Source: JBEVOS01 sp044226655 (GTDB lineage: Bacteria; Pseudomonadota; Alphaproteobacteria; Caulobacterales; Aquidulcibacteraceae). From it: a stretch of 64,000 bases of DNA. Shown here piece by piece: positions 1 to 8,202 of this stretch. The notes beneath the pieces are model-generated. The model made no database searches. It saw nothing but the letters and a program-made list of their open reading frames with translations, and was not told the origin of the DNA. Each line of letters begins with the position of its first letter. Positions within the stretch are counted from its first letter, which is position 1. The position numbers and the translations under genes were made by a program. The DNA is taken from assembly GCA_044226655.1 (NCBI GenBank), contig JBGAGO010000001.1, forward strand, positions 682,001 through 746,000, given 5' to 3'.

Positions 1-5
1 GCGGC

Positions 6-884
6 GTGAGCCTGCCGTTTGCGACCACGGCGGCCGGCATCGTCGGTGCGGTGCAGTTCGATATGCCGTCGGCCATCACGGGGCGCACCTATCGCGTGTT
101 CGTCTATCAGCCGCCCGGAGGCTTGCCGGAGGGCGGCTTCCCGGTGGTGACCGTGACGGACGGCAATCTCACGTTCCCGATCGCCGCCGCGATGAGTTCG
201 ACCTTCATCTCGTCGGATCGGAAGGCCGCCCTCGTGGTCGGCGTCGGCTATCCGGCGGAGGATTTGCTGACGCCCTATCGGATGCGCACGCGCGATCTCA
301 CGCCGCCAACGCCGCTGTCCGGCATTCGCGCCGTGCCGGGCCTGCCGCCGCCGCGCGCGGAGGATTATGGCGGCGGCCATGATTTCCTGCGCTTCCTGAC
401 CGAGGAATTGCGGCCGGTGATTGCGGCGTCCTATCCGATCAATCCGGCGGATGAGACGCTTTACGGCCATTCGCTGGGCGGTCTGTTCGTGCTCGATGCG
501 CTGTTCCGCCAGCCCGGGCTCTATCGCAGCTTCGCGGCATCGAGCCCGTCCATCTGGTGGAACGGACGCGCCGTGCTGGAGGGCGAGGCGGGCTTTGCGT
601 CGGCGTTGCGCGAAGGTGCGGCGCCGCGCGTGCTGATCACCATCGGCGCGACGGAGCAGGAGCCCGGTCTTCACACGCCGCCCAATGTGTCGCGCGAAGA
701 GATGGCGAAGCTGCTGGTCGAGGCGCGCATGGTCGATAACGCCCGCGAGCTGGCCGGGCGCCTCGCGGCGCTCAAGGGCGGCGAGGGCTATGCCGCGCGC
801 TTTCAATGCTTCGAGGCCGAAGATCACATGACCGTGGTCGCCGCGGCGCTATCCCGCACACTCGCTTTCGCGCTGCGGCCCTAG
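6..884 (+). CDS. alpha/beta-hydrolase esterase (Fes/IroE-like)
   Basis: A putative serine esterase of about 292 residues in the COG2819/Fes-IroE style, which hydrolyses esters (siderophore or other acyl esters in characterised relatives). The nucleophile elbow GHSLGG is at residues 154-159, with Ser156 as nucleophile. The fold-typical stretch FAASSPSIWWN follows, and a late His274 in EAEDHM fits the catalytic histidine. No signal peptide is visible from the GTG at base 6. The reading frame is open to the left edge, so the true start may lie outside the window and any signal peptide could be missing. It ends about 120 bp before the alcohol dehydrogenase operon and is probably a separate unit. 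The substrate cannot be read from sequence. Confidence 0.8.
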   Translation: MSLPFATTAAGIVGAVQFDMPSAITGRTYRVFVYQPPGGLPEGGFPVVTVTDGNLTFPIAAAMSSTFISSDRKAALVVGVGYPAEDLLTPYRMRTRDLTPPTPLSGIRAVPGLPPPRAEDYGGGHDFLRFLTEELRPVIAASYPINPADETLYGHSLGGLFVLDALFRQPGLYRSFAASSPSIWWNGRAVLEGEAGFASALREGAAPRVLITIGATEQEPGLHTPPNVSREEMAKLLVEARMVDNARELAGRLAALKGGEGYAARFQCFEAEDHMTVVAAALSRTLAFALRP

Positions 885-902
885 GTTCGAACACAGTTCG
901 AA
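885..902. promoter_or_regulatory. 17-bp perfect inverted repeat upstream of the ADH operon
   Basis: TTCGAAC (886-892) and GTTCGAA (896-902) form a perfect inverted repeat around ACA, directly after the esterase stop. No T-run follows, so it does not look like an intrinsic terminator. It lies about 100 bp upstream of the alcohol dehydrogenase start and could be a dimeric regulator site. The function is inferred. Confidence 0.4.
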
Positions 903-1004
903 GATGCGCTGCGCTAAGGCGTCGCGGCGGTCAGGATGGACGGCCCTTTTCAGTGCGCCGGCGTGCGTCCATAGTGGGCCCTACAGATATAAGGGAGAGC
1001 GACG

Positions 1005-2087
1005 ATGAAGGCTGCTGTGTTGCGCGAAGTGGGCAAGCCGCTTCTGATTGAAGACGTGCAGGTGTCGAAGCCCGGTCCGCACGAGGTTTTGATCCGCACG
1101 GCCGCCGCGGGCGTCTGCCACAGCGATCTGCATTTCATCGAAGGGCTCTACCCGCATCCGTTGCCGGCGGTGCTCGGCCATGAAAGCGCGGGCGTGGTCG
1201 AAGCGATCGGCTCGGAAGTGCGCACGGTGAAGGTGGGCGACCACGTCATCACCTGTCTCTCGGCGTTCTGCGGCCATTGCGAGCATTGTCTCACCGGCCA
1301 TCTCAGCCTCTGCCAATCGCCGGATACGAAGCGCGGCGCGAGCGAGGAGCCGCGCCTCAAAACGGCCAATGGCCCGATGCTGCAATATCTCAACCTCTCG
1401 TCCTTCGCCGAACAGATGCTCATCACCGAGCATGCCTGCGTCGCCATCGACAAAGACATGCCGCTCGATCGCGCGGCGCTGATCGGCTGCGGCGTGATGA
1501 CGGGCGTGGGGTCGGTGTTTCACACGTCCAAAGTGCGGCCCGGCGAAACCGTGGCCGTGATCGGTCTCGGCGGGGTAGGCCTTGCGGCCGTCAACGGCGC
1601 GGCGATTGCGGGCGCGGGCCGGGTCATCGCGATCGACATGTCGAAATCGAAGGACAATCTGGCGCGCGAATTCGGCGCCACCGATTTCATTTGCGCGGCG
1701 GAGACCGATCCGGTCGCGGCCGTGCAGGAGCTCACCAAGGGCGGCGTGCATCACGCGTTCGAAGCGGTGGGCCTCAAGAAGACGGCCGAACAGGCGTTCG
1801 GCATGCTGAAGCGCGGCGGCACGGCCAACATCATCGGCATGATCCCGGTCGGCCAATCGATCGAATTGCCGGGCTGGGCGTTCCTGGGCGAGAAGAAGAT
1901 TCAGGGCTCGGCCATGGGCTCGAACCGCTTCCCAGTGGACATGCCGCGCCTCGTGGACATGTATCTGGCCGGCAAGCTCAAGCTCGATCAGATGATCTCG
2001 CGCCGCATCAAGCTCGAAGACGTCAACGACGCCTTCGCCGAGATGAAGCGCGGCGAGATCGCGCGTTCCGTCATCGTCTTTAACTAG
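1005..2087 (+). CDS. zinc-dependent alcohol dehydrogenase (MDR family)
   Basis: A 360-residue medium-chain dehydrogenase oxidising an alcohol to an aldehyde or ketone with NAD(P). Catalytic zinc ligands are Cys38, His59 and Cys162. The structural zinc lobe has four cysteines, Cys89, Cys92, Cys95 and Cys103. The Rossmann motif GLGGVG is at 187-192, with Asp211 at the end of the second strand, favouring NAD over NADP. Length and layout match the class I/III-like branch. A GGGAGAG ribosome site precedes the ATG and a TATAA-like stretch lies just upstream, so transcription may start here. The next gene begins 3 bp after the stop. In this operon it may feed the downstream aldehyde dehydrogenase (inference). 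Confidence 0.92.
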   Translation: MKAAVLREVGKPLLIEDVQVSKPGPHEVLIRTAAAGVCHSDLHFIEGLYPHPLPAVLGHESAGVVEAIGSEVRTVKVGDHVITCLSAFCGHCEHCLTGHLSLCQSPDTKRGASEEPRLKTANGPMLQYLNLSSFAEQMLITEHACVAIDKDMPLDRAALIGCGVMTGVGSVFHTSKVRPGETVAVIGLGGVGLAAVNGAAIAGAGRVIAIDMSKSKDNLAREFGATDFICAAETDPVAAVQELTKGGVHHAFEAVGLKKTAEQAFGMLKRGGTANIIGMIPVGQSIELPGWAFLGEKKIQGSAMGSNRFPVDMPRLVDMYLAGKLKLDQMISRRIKLEDVNDAFAEMKRGEIARSVIVFN

Positions 2088-2090
2088 GCC

Positions 2091-3554
2091 ATGACCGATA
2101 CGGTCGCTGCGCCCGCAGCGGCGGCGGCGCCGGATGCGCCGTCGCTGTGGACGAAGCTCGCCTACGGCATCGGCTCGATCGCCTTCGGCGTGAAAGACAA
2201 TGGGTTTTCCTATTTCCTGTTGATCTTCTACAGCCAGGTGATTGGCGTCGATGCGCGCCTCGTCGGCCTCGCGGTGACGACGGCGCTGATCGTGGATGGG
2301 CTGTGCGATCCGCTGATCGGCTATTGGTCGGACAATTTCCATTCGCGCTGGGGCCGGCGCCATCCCTTTATGTACGCGGCGGCGCTGCCCGTCGCGGCGA
2401 CCTATTTCCTGCTCTGGAACCCGCCCATCGGTTGGTCGCAAGCGGAGCTGTTCTGGTATCTGCTCGTGCTCGCGGTGCTGATCCGCGTCTGCATCACGTT
2501 CTACGAGACGCCCAGCTCTGCGCTCGCCCCGGAGCTCACCGCCAATTACGACGAGCGCAGTTCGCTTCTCTCTTATCGCTATTATTTCGCCTGGACGGGC
2601 GGGAACGCCATGACGGTGATGATGTTCCTGTTCCTCTTCCCGGCCTTCGCGACCGCCGCGATCCCGAACGGACAGTTCAATCGCGAGGCCTATGCGCTTT
2701 ATGGCGTGATCGGCTCCTCGCTGATCTTCGCGACCATTCTGATTTCCGCGCTCGGCACCCATGCGCGCATCGCGCATTTGAAGCCGCCGCCGCCGAAGCG
2801 GAAACTGACGCCGTTCAAGATGTTCAAGGAGTTCGGCGAGACCCTGGCCAACCGCTCGTTCATCGCGCTCTTCATCTCGGCGGCGTTCGGCGCGATCGCC
2901 TCCGGCGTGTCCGCGGCGCTGGCCTTCTATTTCCTGACCTATTTCTGGCAATTCACCTCGCAGCAAAACGGCTTCATCACGTTCGGCGTGTTCGGCTCGG
3001 CGATCATCGGTTCGCTGATGGCGCCTTATGTGTCGAAGACGATCGGCAAGAAGCGCGGCGCCATCATCATCGGCCTGATCGCCTTCTTGGGCTCGCCGAT
3101 CCCGATCTGCCTGCGCCTTCTGGGCTTGCTGCCGCCAAACGGCGATCCGGCGATTTTCTGGTTCGTGTTCCTGACCACAATGTTCGATGTCGGGCTCATT
3201 ATCTGCTTCCAGATTCTGTCCTCGTCGATGATGGCGGATCTGGTCGAGCAGGCCGAGCTCAAGACCGGCCGGCGTTCCGAAGGCGTGTTCTTCGCCGCCT
3301 CTACCTTCATCCGGAAGATGGTCAACGGCGTCGGCGTGATCGCGGCGACGTTCGTGCTCACGCTGGCGCATTTCCCCAAAGGGGCGGACCCCAGCCAAGT
3401 GCCGCCCGAGGCCGTCTGGAATCTGGGCGCCTATTACGTGCCGACCATCCTCACGCTCTGGATGGCGATGATGGCCGTGATCTTCACCTACAAGCTCTCC
3501 CGCGAGGACCACGAGGAGAATCTGCGAAAGCTGGCCGCCACAAAGTCCGGCTAA
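2091..3554 (+). CDS. MFS transporter, glycoside-pentoside-hexuronide (GPH) family
   Basis: A 487-residue, about 12-TM inner-membrane symporter. The family hallmark after TM2 is present (SRWGRRHPF near residues 85-93), as in MelB-like cation:sugar symporters. Many environmental GPH proteins carry non-sugar solutes, so the substrate is open. It starts 3 bp after the alcohol dehydrogenase stop, so the two are almost certainly co-transcribed. A second, clearly different GPH transporter lies at 17923-19359. The C-terminus ends in a charged cytoplasmic tail. Confidence 0.88.
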   Translation: MTDTVAAPAAAAAPDAPSLWTKLAYGIGSIAFGVKDNGFSYFLLIFYSQVIGVDARLVGLAVTTALIVDGLCDPLIGYWSDNFHSRWGRRHPFMYAAALPVAATYFLLWNPPIGWSQAELFWYLLVLAVLIRVCITFYETPSSALAPELTANYDERSSLLSYRYYFAWTGGNAMTVMMFLFLFPAFATAAIPNGQFNREAYALYGVIGSSLIFATILISALGTHARIAHLKPPPPKRKLTPFKMFKEFGETLANRSFIALFISAAFGAIASGVSAALAFYFLTYFWQFTSQQNGFITFGVFGSAIIGSLMAPYVSKTIGKKRGAIIIGLIAFLGSPIPICLRLLGLLPPNGDPAIFWFVFLTTMFDVGLIICFQILSSSMMADLVEQAELKTGRRSEGVFFAASTFIRKMVNGVGVIAATFVLTLAHFPKGADPSQVPPEAVWNLGAYYVPTILTLWMAMMAVIFTYKLSREDHEENLRKLAATKSG

Positions 3555-3604
3555 GCGCGCCGCATTGACAGGAGCGGGCAGGCCGCCTTCATCTGGCGCG
3601 TCCT

Positions 3605-4885
3605 ATGAAACCCGCCGCCACGTCCGCTTTGCTCGCCGCCATCGACGCCCGCGCTGACGAGATCGTCGCGCTGACGCAGGCTTTGATCCGCATTCCGAGC
3701 GTCAATCCGCCGGGCGTCGACTATCGCGCCTGCTGCGAGTTGATCGGCGCGCGCCTCGTCAAGCGCGGCTTCGCGCTGGCCTATGTACGCGCCGAGGGCG
3801 CGCCGGGCGATAGCGACGCGCACCCGCGCTGGAACGTCATCGCTCGCCGCGAGGGCGCCCGGCCAGGGCCGTGCGTGCATTTCAACGGCCATATCGACGT
3901 CGTGGAGGCCGGCCATGGCTGGAGCGTCGATCCGTTCGCGGCTGTCGTGAAGGACGGGCGCGTCTATGGGCGCGGAACGTGTGACATGAAGGGCGGCATC
4001 GCCGCCGCGATCGTCGCCGTCGAAGCGCTGATCGACAGCGGCGTCGATCTGCCCGGCGCGCTCGAAATCTCCGGCACGGCGGATGAAGAGAGCGGCGGCT
4101 ATGGCGGCGTCGCGTTTCTCGCTGAGCGTGGGTTCTTTTCGAAGCCGCGCGTCGATCACGTCATCATTCCAGAGCCGCTGAATGTGGATCGCGTCTGCCT
4201 CGGCCATCGCGGCGTATGGTGGGCGGAGATCGAAACCAAGGGCCGCATCGCGCATGGCTCGATGCCGTTCCTGGGCGACAGCGCGATCCGCCATATGGGC
4301 GCGGTGTTCGAACGCTTCGAGCGCGATCTCTATCCGGCGCTGGCGGCGAAGAAGACGGCCATGCCCGTCGCGCCCGATAGCGCGCGCTCGTCCACGATGA
4401 ACATCAATTCCGTGCACGGCGGGCAAGAGGAGCCGAAAGAGGGGCTGCCCTCGCCGGTGGTGGCGGATTCGTGCCGCGCCGTGATCGATCGCCGCTTCCT
4501 GATCGAAGAATCGCTCGATGCCGTGAAAGGCGAAGTGCGCGGCCTGCTGGATGCACTGGCGCGCGAACGCACCGGCTTCTCCTATAAGCTGCGCGACCTG
4601 TTTGAGGTCGCGCCCGTGATGATCGATGCCGATGCGCCGGTGGCGCGCGAAACCGCCGCCGCCATCGAAACGGTCTTGAACAAGCGCCCGCAATTCATCT
4701 GCTCGCCGGGCACGTACGATCAAAAGCACATCGACCGCATCGGCAAGCTGCGCGACTGCATCGCCTACGGTCCGGGCATTCTCGACCTCGCGCACCAGCC
4801 GGATGAATATGTCGCGATCGACGATCTCACCGCGTCCGCGAAAGTGATGGCGCTGGCCGCGGCCAATCTCTTGGGCGCTGCGTGA
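3605..4885 (+). CDS. M20-family amidohydrolase (ArgE/DapE-like)
   Basis: A 426-residue di-zinc amidohydrolase of the acetylornithine deacetylase/succinyl-diaminopimelate desuccinylase type, cleaving an N-acyl or peptide amide bond in the cytoplasm. Metal and catalytic residues are visible: His96 and Asp98 in HFNGHID, bridging Asp127 in GRGTCDMKGG, Glu161/Glu162 in TADEESGG and Glu190 in IPEP. A C-terminal DLAHQPDE supplies the last His ligand. It follows the GPH transporter by 50 bp and precedes the ABC importer. The product is therefore more likely a catabolic N-acyl hydrolase for an imported compound than an arginine or lysine biosynthesis enzyme (inference). Confidence 0.88.
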   Translation: MKPAATSALLAAIDARADEIVALTQALIRIPSVNPPGVDYRACCELIGARLVKRGFALAYVRAEGAPGDSDAHPRWNVIARREGARPGPCVHFNGHIDVVEAGHGWSVDPFAAVVKDGRVYGRGTCDMKGGIAAAIVAVEALIDSGVDLPGALEISGTADEESGGYGGVAFLAERGFFSKPRVDHVIIPEPLNVDRVCLGHRGVWWAEIETKGRIAHGSMPFLGDSAIRHMGAVFERFERDLYPALAAKKTAMPVAPDSARSSTMNINSVHGGQEEPKEGLPSPVVADSCRAVIDRRFLIEESLDAVKGEVRGLLDALARERTGFSYKLRDLFEVAPVMIDADAPVARETAAAIETVLNKRPQFICSPGTYDQKHIDRIGKLRDCIAYGPGILDLAHQPDEYVAIDDLTASAKVMALAAANLLGAA

Positions 4886-4897
4886 GCGCATCCCCTT

Positions 4898-4954
4898 CGT
4901 ACCGCCGGCTTCCCGCCGGCAAGCGCGATCTGCCGGCTGGAAGCCGGCGGTACG
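4898..4954. repeat. REP-like palindrome (24-bp arms, one mismatch)
   Basis: The left arm 4898-4921 and right arm 4931-4954 are reverse complements except for one position, around a 9-base loop. The arms are built from GTACCGCCGGCTT and GCCGGC units. It fills most of the 76-bp gap between the M20 gene and the SBP gene. It looks like a repetitive extragenic palindrome that could stall 3' decay or reduce read-through inside the operon. No REP-associated transposase is nearby. Confidence 0.75.
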
Positions 4955-4961
4955 ATCTCAA

Positions 4962-6446
4962 ATGAACCTCACCCGCCGCGGTCTCGCGCTTTCCACGCTT
5001 GCGCTCGCTGCATGCGGCCGTGCGCGAGAGAGGGAGAACATCGCGCGCCTCGGGATCGGACTTGAGCCGCCACATCTCGATCCGACGGCAGGGGCCGCCG
5101 CCGCGATCGATGAGGTCGTGTACGCCAATGTGTTCGAGGGCTTGGTGCGCATTGACGCGCGCGGCGCCGTGCAGCCCGCGCTCGCCTCGCGCTGGGAGGC
5201 GGGCGGCGGCGGGCGCGACTACCTCTTCCACCTTCAGCCCAGCGCGCGGTTCCACGATGGCGCGCCGTGCGAAGCTGCGGACGTCGTGTTTTCTCTCGAT
5301 CGCGCGCGCGCGCCGGACAGCGTCAACGCGCAGAAGGAGCTGTTCGAGCCGATCGCGGAGGTGGTCGCGGTCGATCCGCAGCGCGTGCGCGTGCGCTTGA
5401 AACGGCCGGATGGCGGCATGTTGTTCAATCTCGGCCTGGGCGATGCCGTGATCGTGTCGCGCACCAGTGCGGACGGCAACAAGACCCATCCGATCGGCAC
5501 GGGGCCGTTCAAATTTCAGCGCTGGGCGCGCGGCGCGCTGATCACGCTCGCGCGCAACGAGGCCTATTGGGGCGAACCCGCGAAACTCGACGGCGCAACC
5601 TTTTCCATCATTCCGGATGCCTCCGCCGGCTTCGCGGCGCTGATGTCCGGCGATGTCGACGGCTTTCCTGATTTCCCGGCGCCCGAATTGTTGCCGCAAG
5701 TGCGCCGCGACGGGCGCTTCCGCGTCGCCATCGGCGTGACGGAGGGGGAGACGGTGCTCGCCATGAACAATGGCCGTGCGCCGTTCAACGATCTCCGCGT
5801 GCGCCGCGCCCTTAGCCATGCGATCGACCGCACGCAGATCATCCGCGGCGCACTGTTCGGTTACGGCGTGCCCATCGGATCGCATTTCTCGCCAACGCAC
5901 CCCGCTTATATCGATCTCACGCGCATGTATCCCTACGATCCGACGCGCGCGCGCGCCTTGCTGGCGGAGGCGGGCCTGCCGCACGGCTTTCGCACGACGT
6001 TGGCATTGCCGCCGCCCGGCTATGCGCGCCGCGGCGGGGAGATCATCGCGGCGCAATTGCGCGCCATTGGCGTCGACACGCGCATCGAGAACATCGAATG
6101 GGCCCAATGGCTCGATCAGGTGTTCGGCCGCAAACAATTCGATCTCACCATCGTCTCGCACACCGAGCCGATGGACATCGGCATTTACGCGCGTGACGAC
6201 TACTATTTCGACTATCACTCTGGCGCGTTCAAAGCGATCATGGCGCGACTCAGCGAAACGACCGACCCCGCGGCCCGCACGCGTTTGCTGCAAGAGGCGC
6301 AGCGGCGCATCGCAGAAGACGCGGTCAATGTGTTTCTGTTCGAGCTGCCGAAGATCGGCGTCTGGGATAAGGCGCTCCAGGGCGTGTGGGTGAACTCGCC
6401 CGTGCAGGCCAATGATCTGACGCGCGCCTTCTGGAGCGACAGGTGA
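4962..6446 (+). CDS. ABC transporter solute-binding lipoprotein, family 5 (DppA/OppA-like)
   Basis: A 494-residue SBP_bac_5 periplasmic receptor for the importer encoded immediately downstream. The N-terminus has TRRGLAL and a lipobox LAAC at 15-18, so Cys18 would be lipidated. The body shows the family pattern, including LDPT near the start, YANVFEGLVR, and FNDLRVRRALSHAIDR in the second half. Family members bind peptides, nickel, opines or glycosides; the ligand is not predictable here. The stop codon overlaps the GTG start of the first permease. Confidence 0.9.
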   Translation: MNLTRRGLALSTLALAACGRARERENIARLGIGLEPPHLDPTAGAAAAIDEVVYANVFEGLVRIDARGAVQPALASRWEAGGGGRDYLFHLQPSARFHDGAPCEAADVVFSLDRARAPDSVNAQKELFEPIAEVVAVDPQRVRVRLKRPDGGMLFNLGLGDAVIVSRTSADGNKTHPIGTGPFKFQRWARGALITLARNEAYWGEPAKLDGATFSIIPDASAGFAALMSGDVDGFPDFPAPELLPQVRRDGRFRVAIGVTEGETVLAMNNGRAPFNDLRVRRALSHAIDRTQIIRGALFGYGVPIGSHFSPTHPAYIDLTRMYPYDPTRARALLAEAGLPHGFRTTLALPPPGYARRGGEIIAAQLRAIGVDTRIENIEWAQWLDQVFGRKQFDLTIVSHTEPMDIGIYARDDYYFDYHSGAFKAIMARLSETTDPAARTRLLQEAQRRIAEDAVNVFLFELPKIGVWDKALQGVWVNSPVQANDLTRAFWSDR

Positions 6447-7393
6447 GCCGCTTTCTCGCCGGCCGCGCGCTCGTTCTGGCGCTGACGCTCGTGGTGGCGA
6501 GCGTGATCGTGTTCGTGATCGTCGACATCGCGCCGGGTGATCCGGCGGCCTACATGATGGGTCTCAACGCCGATCCGTCGGCGGTGGCGGCGCTGCGCCA
6601 CGAACTTGGTCTCGATCAGCCGGCGCTGGCGCGCTATTTCGCGTGGGTCGGCGGGCTCTTCGTCGGCGATTTCGGCGTGAGCTACACGTATCGCGTGCCG
6701 GTGGCGAGCCTGATCGCCGAGCGCGCGGCGCTCTCGATCCCCTTGGCCATTCTCTCGCTCATTCTGTCCACGCTGATCGCGCTCGCCGCATCGCTGCTCG
6801 CTGTGGCCCAGCGTGGCCGCATCGGCGAAACGCTGGTGATGGGCGCCGCGCAGATCGGCGTGGCGACGCCGAATTTCTGGTTCGCGATCCTGCTCGTGCT
6901 GTTGTTCTCGACGAATTTGGGCTGGGCGCGCGCGGGCGGCTTTCCGGGCTGGGACGCGGGGCTCGGTCCGGCGCTCGGCGCGCTCGCGCTGCCCGCCATC
7001 GCGCTCGCCGCGCCCCAGGCCGCAATCCTCACGCGCGTGATGCGCGCGGCGCTGCTCGACACTTTGCATGAGGATTACATGCGCACGGCGCGCGCCAAGG
7101 GCCTCTCCGATTGGGCCGCGCTGACGCGGCACGCGCTGCCAAACGCCATGATCCCGGTCCTGACGATACTCGGGCTGCAGTTTTCGTTTCTGCTTGCCGG
7201 CGCCGTCATCATCGAGAACGTCTTCTATCTGCCAGGTCTTGGGCGGCTGGTGTTTCAGGCCATCACGCAGCGGGATTTGATCGTGGTGCGCGGCGTGGTG
7301 ATGCTGCTCGTATTCGCCTCCGTGGCGATCGCGTTTGCAGTGGACGTGCTCTACGTCCTGGTCGATCCGCGCCTGCGCAGGCGCGCGCCATGA
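6443..7393 (+). CDS. ABC transporter permease, DppB/OppB family
   Basis: A 316-residue inner-membrane permease with about six TM segments. The N-terminal segment with DIAPGDPA is typical of DppB. The EAA-type loop that contacts the ATPase is seen at DYMRTARAKGLSDWAALTRH. Its GTG start overlaps the TGA stop of the binding-protein gene by four bases, showing translational coupling. It should pair with the next gene to form the channel. Confidence 0.92.
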   Translation: MSRFLAGRALVLALTLVVASVIVFVIVDIAPGDPAAYMMGLNADPSAVAALRHELGLDQPALARYFAWVGGLFVGDFGVSYTYRVPVASLIAERAALSIPLAILSLILSTLIALAASLLAVAQRGRIGETLVMGAAQIGVATPNFWFAILLVLLFSTNLGWARAGGFPGWDAGLGPALGALALPAIALAAPQAAILTRVMRAALLDTLHEDYMRTARAKGLSDWAALTRHALPNAMIPVLTILGLQFSFLLAGAVIIENVFYLPGLGRLVFQAITQRDLIVVRGVVMLLVFASVAIAFAVDVLYVLVDPRLRRRAP

Positions 7394-8202
7394 GCCATCG
7401 GGCGCTTTGGATCGGCGGCGTTCTGACGGCGCTGGCGGCGTTCGCCGCGCTGCTGTCTCTGGTGTGGACGCCGTACGACATCACTATTCTTGATATCGCG
7501 CACGCGCTTGCGCCGCCCAGCGCCGCGCATTGGCTAGGAACCGATCAATTGGGGCGCGATGTCGCCTCCCTCATTCTCGCTGGCGCGCGCACATCGATCA
7601 GCGTCGCGTTCATCGCGGTGGCGCTGGGTGCGGGGATCGGCGTGCCCCTGGGTCTCGTCGCGGCCGCGCGTGGCGGCTGGGTCGATGATGTGATCATGCG
7701 CGCGAACGATATGGTGTTCGCCTTTCCCGCGCTGCTGCTCGCGATCTTGCTGACCGCCGTGCTCGGGCCAAGCGGCGTCAATGCGATGATCGCCATCGGC
7801 GTGTTCAACATTCCTGTGTTCGCGCGTGTCGCGCGCGGCGGCGCGCTGGCGATCTGGCGGCGCGATTTCGTGATGGCGGCGCGGGCGTCGGGAAAATCGG
7901 CGGCCGAAATTTCGCTGGAGCATGTGCTGCCCAATCTGCTCGATCAATTGGTGGTGCAGGCGACGATCCAATTCTCGCTCGGCGTGATCGCGGAGGCGGC
8001 CTTGTCCTATGTCGGGCTCGGCGTGCAGCCGCCGGCGGCGAGTTGGGGGCGCATGCTTTCGGAGGCGCAGACCTTCGTGTTTCTTGCACCTTGGCTCGCC
8101 TTCGCGCCCGGGCTGGCGATCTTCGCGACGGTGCTGGGTCTCAACCTGCTGGGCGATGGGCTGCGCGATGCCCTCGATCCCAAAGCGGCGGCGCAACTAT
8201 GA
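7390..8202 (+). CDS. ABC transporter permease, DppC/OppC family
   Basis: The second permease of the importer. I place the start at the ATG at 7390, overlapping the DppB stop (ATGA), which gives 270 residues, normal for DppC. The motif HWLGTDQLGRD near residue 40 is diagnostic of DppC-type proteins. The EAA loop reads RDFVMAARASGKSAAEISLEH. The reading frame stays open further upstream, but that extension would lie inside dppB. The stop overlaps the ATPase start. Confidence 0.92.
   Translation: MSHRALWIGGVLTALAAFAALLSLVWTPYDITILDIAHALAPPSAAHWLGTDQLGRDVASLILAGARTSISVAFIAVALGAGIGVPLGLVAAARGGWVDDVIMRANDMVFAFPALLLAILLTAVLGPSGVNAMIAIGVFNIPVFARVARGGALAIWRRDFVMAARASGKSAAEISLEHVLPNLLDQLVVQATIQFSLGVIAEAALSYVGLGVQPPAASWGRMLSEAQTFVFLAPWLAFAPGLAIFATVLGLNLLGDGLRDALDPKAAAQL

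Noticed and set aside
981..3512. Long open frame antisense to the alcohol dehydrogenase and GPH transporter
   Set aside because: The translation is Arg/His/Asp/Glu-rich, has no recognisable domain, and sits opposite two genes with complete family motifs. Long antisense frames are expected in such GC-rich DNA.
4890..4960. Intrinsic terminator between the M20 and binding-protein genes
   Set aside because: The stem is strong, but there is no T-run on either strand and the same-direction genes continue, so a REP-like element fits better.
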